Shown piece after piece: positions 29,504 through 32,698 of a stretch of DNA of 32,698 bases. Source of the DNA: a virus. The notes under the pieces were generated by a model. The model was given only the letters and a program-made list of their open reading frames with translations, was not told the origin of the DNA and searched no databases. Where the stretch lies: positions 1 to 32,698 of IMG/VR virus record IMGVR_UViG_3300030419_004102, one strand, 5' to 3'. Within the stretch, counting starts at the first letter, position 1; each line of letters starts with the position of its first letter. Position numbers and translations under genes: made by a program.

Positions 29504-30537
29504 TGGCGGGATACACTCTAAAGGACGGATCAGGAAACCCCCTGCCTGTTGCAGGGGAAGGGACGACTTCTCAATCAGGGGCAAGTTATACTTATTCTCC
29601 TAGCGATGGGAATATAGTACTTTGCACGAACTCTGCAGCACAGACCATAACATTACCTGCCGCTGCCAATGCAGCGAACAAGGCGGTCACTTTTTGCGAT
29701 GGAAATGCAGGCTGGTCGGACAATGCAACGATCATCCTACCAAATGGCTCTGAAACCATCGATGGTGGAAGCTCGGTCACCTGTGATACTAACAATGGGC
29801 AAGTGACCCTTGTTTCAAATGGAACCAACTGGTTTGTTGCAAGTGGCAACTATAGAGCATACACAAGGGCAAGTAGTCTGACCTTTGATGGCACGGACGA
29901 TTATGTCGAACTGGGCGATACAAATACCTTGCTAGGAAATTTTTCAATTTCTGCTTGGATACGCCCCACAAGCGTTACAGGAGCTTATCAAACTCCAGTA
30001 GGGAAAAGAGTTTCAGCGGCTGGAGCCTGTAATTATGAAATTGCAATTGATACTAGCTCTGCAAAGTTCGCTTGGTATAGTGCCAACGGCTCTGCAAGTG
30101 ATTATGTGCAAAGCTCACAGGTTCTTGCTAATGATACATGGTACAACCTTATAGTGACTATCAGCGGCACGACCTTAAATATGTATGCCAATGGCTCTAA
30201 TGTCAAAAGTGGGCACACTTTGAGTAATGCAATTGTGGCAAATAGTGCAAGCCTTGCCTTTGGTAGAGCTGGGGCTTATACAGCTGAATACTTCCCCGGT
30301 CAAATCTTGCAAGTCGCTATGTGGGATACCACTTTAAGTGCTGGCAATGTCACAAGCCTTTACAACTCAGGAACTCCTATCGACCCAAGGAGAATTGAGA
30401 GCGATAATATTGTCGGTTGTTGGTTGATGGGTGATGGCCCAGAAGCCGAAAAAGGAACGACTGTTTATGATGTTGCAACCTCAAACAATAACGCTGAATT
30501 TAAAAATGGGACTGCTTTTAGCAGTACTGTACCTTAA
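29503..30537 (+). CDS. Fibre protein with LamG-like lectin domain
   Basis: The 344-residue protein has three parts. Residues 1-15 (MAGYTLKDGSGNPLP) match the start of the beta-helix protein at 31080. Residues about 25-112 carry the shared module (IVLCTNSAAQTITLP, SETIDGG, NGTNWFVAS). From about 118 a LamG/concanavalin-like jelly roll begins: SLTFDGTDDYVELGD, FSISAWIRP, DTWYNLIVTISG, LNMYANGS and LQVAMWDTTLS. Such domains bind sugars, so this is a likely receptor-binding protein for a surface polysaccharide. No hydrolase residues are seen. Confidence 0.85.
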   Translation: MAGYTLKDGSGNPLPVAGEGTTSQSGASYTYSPSDGNIVLCTNSAAQTITLPAAANAANKAVTFCDGNAGWSDNATIILPNGSETIDGGSSVTCDTNNGQVTLVSNGTNWFVASGNYRAYTRASSLTFDGTDDYVELGDTNTLLGNFSISAWIRPTSVTGAYQTPVGKRVSAAGACNYEIAIDTSSAKFAWYSANGSASDYVQSSQVLANDTWYNLIVTISGTTLNMYANGSNVKSGHTLSNAIVANSASLAFGRAGAYTAEYFPGQILQVAMWDTTLSAGNVTSLYNSGTPIDPRRIESDNIVGCWLMGDGPEAEKGTTVYDVATSNNNAEFKNGTAFSSTVP

Positions 30538-30546
30538 GGGCATTAA

Positions 30547-30762
30547 ATGAAATATGTAATACTACAAAAAAACGAAGTCACTCAAGAGATGATAGATCAT
30601 TGCCTTGAAACTAATTTTGACAGTTTAAGGGTGTCATCAAATGACAACACTATTTTAAAGTACAATGGTCAGCAACCTTCTTGCTTGAGCGGCAGGACTG
30701 AGCTTGATGCTGTGCAGATAAAAGACGAACTTAAAAAAGATGAATGGGGAGTAACTTTATAA
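30547..30762 (+). CDS. Small hypothetical protein in fibre cluster
   Basis: The 71-residue product (MKYVILQKNEV) has a strand-helix pattern with ITQ-like helix QEMIDHCLETNF and an acidic end. It lies 9 bases after the LamG-type gene, and its stop overlaps the next ATG (TAATG). Its function is unknown; small genes here often assist fibre folding. Confidence 0.7.
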   Translation: MKYVILQKNEVTQEMIDHCLETNFDSLRVSSNDNTILKYNGQQPSCLSGRTELDAVQIKDELKKDEWGVTL

Positions 30763-30920
30763 TGAAAGAAAATATAGAACAACATCTTGTTAATTTAAAA
30801 AAACAACTGGAAGAGCAGAGAAATAACCTGATGATTACACAAGGCGCAATTCTTTTTGCCGAACGTTTATTAAAAGAAGCTGAAGAGGTTGAGGAAGATG
30901 GCGCAGAAGATAAAATTTGA
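30762..30920 (+). CDS. 52-residue coiled-coil protein
   Basis: An ATG overlapping the previous stop opens 52 codons ending TGA at 30918-30920. The product is one long amphipathic helix (NLKKQLEEQRNN, then AILFAERLLKEAEE) with an acidic end. Small genes of this kind commonly sit beside phage fibre genes. The overlap with both neighbours (1 base and 23 bases) supports it. The role is unknown; it could be a fibre chaperone. Confidence 0.72.
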   Translation: MKENIEQHLVNLKKQLEEQRNNLMITQGAILFAERLLKEAEEVEEDGAEDKI

Positions 30921-31077
30921 AAATCCGATTCCTGAAGGTGGTGAATACCTTTTTGCTGAGACAATAGAAAAAACAGCAGAAGGCTCGGAGTTTAATTATA
31001 TTGGCAAAAATGAAGATAATGAAATTGTTTTTAAAATCTTGGGCTCCAACTTAGATATTGCTATAGAGGAGGCCTAA
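30898..31077 (+). CDS. Small hypothetical protein before beta-helix fibre
   Basis: I start at the ATG at 30898, preceded by AGAGGTTGAGGA, giving 59 residues. The product (MAQKIKFENPIP) is strand-rich and acidic with EYLFAETIEKTAEGSEFNYIGK. It overlaps the previous gene by 23 bases and ends 2 bases before the beta-helix gene. The function is unknown. Confidence 0.7.
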   Translation: MAQKIKFENPIPEGGEYLFAETIEKTAEGSEFNYIGKNEDNEIVFKILGSNLDIAIEEA

Positions 31078-31079
31078 TA

Positions 31080-32063
31080 ATGCCCGGTTTTAATTTAAAT
31101 GACGCTTCGGGAAATGTACTTGTTACAGGTGATGCAGTCATTGACAGCCCTACTTTATACATTGATGATACTAACGGGAATGATGCAAATTCTGGCTCTG
31201 CGGCTGGCGCTGGAAATGCTCTTAAAACATTAGCAGCCGCTGTCACTAAAATATCGAATGCAACAGTCAAAGGCACGGTCACCATCAACGTGGCGGCAGG
31301 AACGTACTACGCTTGCACTTTTGATCTTGATAACCAAAATGTTGATGAAATTAAAATCCTTGGCGCAGGATCGGGAACAACAATTTTATCAGGAGCGGCA
31401 AACTCAGGAGCGGCTACAACTGCGGCACAAGATTACATTATAAAAGTTACAGAATGTACACTTAATGAATTAAAAATTAAAGACGTAAAAATTCAATATG
31501 CACAAGAGGCAAACGTCTATTTAAGAAATATTAGCGGCAGAGTTAGTTTAGAAGACTGCGTTATCGGTGAATGCCAATCAAGTGCTACCACTTCATTCCA
31601 ATTTGTTAATGGGTGCGTTGTTGCTGACACAATTGGTGAATTGGAGATTGATGGTTGCACGATTGAGAACTCGCAATCTCATTGCGTAGTAGCTAACAGA
31701 TCAAGAGTTCAAATGAGCAACACCGCATCAACCTTGCAATTTCCTTCAAATGGTGCTGATACAAAAGGTCATTGTTTGACATTAATGAGGGAATCATACC
31801 TTGAGATAAATGTTGACGGCTGTGTTTTTAAAGGAAATGGTGCAAATGGTGCAGGATATGATGCTTACGGACTATGGATTATTTTCTATTCTAACGTGAT
31901 TATGTGGACAGGTGCATCGGGTTGCACTTTAATCAACTTAAAAGAGGGCCGAAGATCGCAACACGGAAGCCAACTGGTTTTGGCCAATGCTAGCGGTATA
32001 ACGTACACAGATTGTGAAACCAACATTACTCAGCTTTCAGATTCCAGAACTATAGACCCGTAA
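31080..32063 (+). CDS. Right-handed beta-helix tail spike / receptor-binding protein
   Basis: The 327-residue protein begins MPGFNLNDASGNVL, like the LamG-type fibre. Then TLYIDDTNGNDANSGS and NALKTLAAAVTKI, TVTINVAAGTYY form the entry of a pectate-lyase-like beta helix. The rest repeats short strands with Asn/Gly/Cys turns (VSLEDCVIGE, ELEIDGCTIENS, YLEINVDGCVFKGNG). Such folds recognise or cut surface polysaccharides. No sure catalytic triad can be assigned from sequence. It is the last fibre gene before the lysis cassette, and its stop overlaps the next ATG. Confidence 0.82.
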   Translation: MPGFNLNDASGNVLVTGDAVIDSPTLYIDDTNGNDANSGSAAGAGNALKTLAAAVTKISNATVKGTVTINVAAGTYYACTFDLDNQNVDEIKILGAGSGTTILSGAANSGAATTAAQDYIIKVTECTLNELKIKDVKIQYAQEANVYLRNISGRVSLEDCVIGECQSSATTSFQFVNGCVVADTIGELEIDGCTIENSQSHCVVANRSRVQMSNTASTLQFPSNGADTKGHCLTLMRESYLEINVDGCVFKGNGANGAGYDAYGLWIIFYSNVIMWTGASGCTLINLKEGRRSQHGSQLVLANASGITYTDCETNITQLSDSRTIDP

Positions 32064-32317
32064 TGAAATTTTTTCAGGATAATCTAACCGCTATCTGTTC
32101 AGCAGCTATTATTGGAATGTTTTCATTTATAGTAACGGTTAATAGTGATGTTGCCGTTTTAAAAGGTGAGGCAGGAAGCCGAAAAGAGGCCGATAGTATG
32201 ATCTTAAAAGAGATTCGCTTTGTAAAAGTTAACCAGTTAAAAATGGACGAAAAAATAACAGATACTAGAGAACGTGTTATTCGACTTGAAAGCTTAAAAA
32301 GTAGCATAGTGAAATAG
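32063..32317 (+). CDS. Membrane protein with coiled-coil tail, lysis cassette
   Basis: The 84-residue product has one hydrophobic span near residues 9-28 (TAICSAAIIGMFSFIVTV) followed by a charged helical region with heptads (EIRFVKVNQLKMDEKI, RVIRLESLKS). This is the plan of XhlA-like or holin-accessory proteins and, less likely, of an inner-membrane spanin. It lies directly before two other membrane proteins and, across the window junction, the endolysin. TAATG overlap with the fibre gene. Confidence 0.7.
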   Translation: MKFFQDNLTAICSAAIIGMFSFIVTVNSDVAVLKGEAGSRKEADSMILKEIRFVKVNQLKMDEKITDTRERVIRLESLKSSIVK

Positions 32318-32325
32318 GCCGATGC

Positions 32326-32424
32326 TTGGGTTATTTTCTTGCATTCATTTTGGCCATTTTAGCACTTTTTTATGTTTCGATACCAATTTGGCTGTGGCTT
32401 AAAAAATGGTTAGAACGGAGATAA
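32326..32424 (+). CDS. 32-residue single-span membrane peptide, TTG start
   Basis: No ATG fits; TTG at 32326, 7 bases after AGG, opens 32 codons ending TAA at 32422-32424, one base before the next gene. The peptide is almost all membrane span (YFLAFILAILALFYVSIPIW) with a basic end KKWLERR. That composition in a third frame, filling exactly the gap between two lysis genes, is unlikely by chance. It could be a pinholin, antiholin or regulator. The start codon is uncertain. Confidence 0.5.
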   Translation: MGYFLAFILAILALFYVSIPIWLWLKKWLERR

Positions 32425-32425
32425 A

Positions 32426-32698
32426 ATGAAAGAAGAAACTAAAAAGAAACTTTTTAACAAAAAAAATCTTGCCGCATTAGTCACATTGCTGTGTGGCCTT
32501 GCTGCTGCGTTAGGACTAGACATTGACGAAAGTATTCAGAAGACTATTGTTGAGGTTGGAGCGGGCTTGCTTGGTGGTGGAGTTGCGGGCTTTGCAGGGG
32601 CTAAAAAAGTTATTGCAAAAAATCTTAACGAAAATAAATTAATTTTAGAGGCAGGAGGCAAAGCAGTTGATGGTGTCTTGTCTGAGATATCAGCTAAG
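32426..32698 (+). CDS. Holin-like protein, N-terminal part (runs off window, resumes at 1)
   Basis: The ATG at 32426 opens 91 codons with no stop before the end of the window. It has a Lys-rich start, a hydrophobic span near 14-31 (NLAALVTLLCGLAAALGL) and a second Gly/Ala-rich span near 43-60 (VEVGAGLLGGGVAGFAGA), then a charged helical part. Two spans in a small protein before an endolysin is the plan of class II holins. The C-terminus is supplied by bases 1-87 if the molecule is circular. The ribosome site is CGGAG, 5 bases upstream. Confidence 0.72.
   Translation, partial: MKEETKKKLFNKKNLAALVTLLCGLAAALGLDIDESIQKTIVEVGAGLLGGGVAGFAGAKKVIAKNLNENKLILEAGGKAVDGVLSEISAK

Noticed and set aside
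32321-32401. ATG-started reading at 32321 in the lysis gap
   Set aside because: It gives an irregular His/Cys/Phe-rich peptide, whereas the overlapping frame gives a clean membrane span with basic tail; the latter is preferred.
1-32698. CRISPR arrays, insertion sequences, integrase and attachment sites
   Set aside because: No regularly spaced repeats, transposase motifs or tyrosine/serine recombinase motifs were found on either strand.
1-32698. Direct terminal repeats at the window ends
   Set aside because: The first and last bases share no repeat that I can see, so a DTR-type genome end is not supported.

Overview
The window reads as the genome, probably the complete genome, of a small tailed double-stranded DNA phage with siphovirus architecture: HK97-type head, long non-contractile tail and about 110 nm tape measure (my estimate from 718 residues at 1.5 angstrom each). 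It is AT-rich, densely packed, and every gene I accept is on the + strand. No integrase, CI-like repressor or other lysogeny gene is recognisable, so a lytic lifestyle is likely but not proven. The lambda gpL/DUF2163-like tail tip suggests a Gram-negative, probably proteobacterial host; the sequence alone does not identify it.

The two ends fit together. The open frame starting at 32426 runs off the right end after exactly 91 codons, and the left end opens in frame 1 with 28 more codons. Joined, they give a 119-residue holin-like membrane protein directly in front of the endolysin. I infer a circularly assembled genome cut inside the lysis cassette; no terminal direct repeat is visible.

Layout. 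(1) 1-930: end of the lysis cassette (holin-like C-terminus, M15 endopeptidase, BhlA-like membrane protein, Lys-rich small protein). (2) 990-9275: early/replication region with a PrimPol-helicase, a strong terminator, a structured gene-free stretch, many small unknown genes with an extended ribosome-binding motif (GGAGCTAA), a DUF932 protein, an excisionase-like HTH protein, a Sak4-like ATPase, a DUF669 ssDNA-binding protein, two small PD-(D/E)XK nucleases and a YqaJ exonuclease. (3) 9268-10586: ParB-like domain protein and a TET/JBP-associated-type glycosyltransferase, a possible DNA-modification pair. (4) 10588-16139: packaging and head (small terminase, zinc-ribbon protein, large terminase, portal-MuF fusion, prohead protease, capsid), closed by a strong terminator. 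(5) 16152-26993: connector, tail tube, frameshift-type chaperones, tape measure, distal tail and a 1265-residue tip protein with a gpL-like four-cysteine domain fused to a hub. (6) 27009-32063: fibre/receptor-binding cluster sharing modules between genes, with a LamG-type and a beta-helix protein. (7) 32063-32698 (continuing at 1): start of the lysis cassette.

How it works together: PrimPol-helicase starts replication and probably relies on a host polymerase. Sak4, the ssDNA-binding protein and YqaJ form a recombination set, and the small nucleases may resolve branched DNA before packaging. Early expression appears to be driven by at least two near-identical sigma70-type promoter-leaders (3267 and 7589) and tuned by intergenic hairpins. 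Late genes are tightly coupled, often through TAATG stop-start overlaps.
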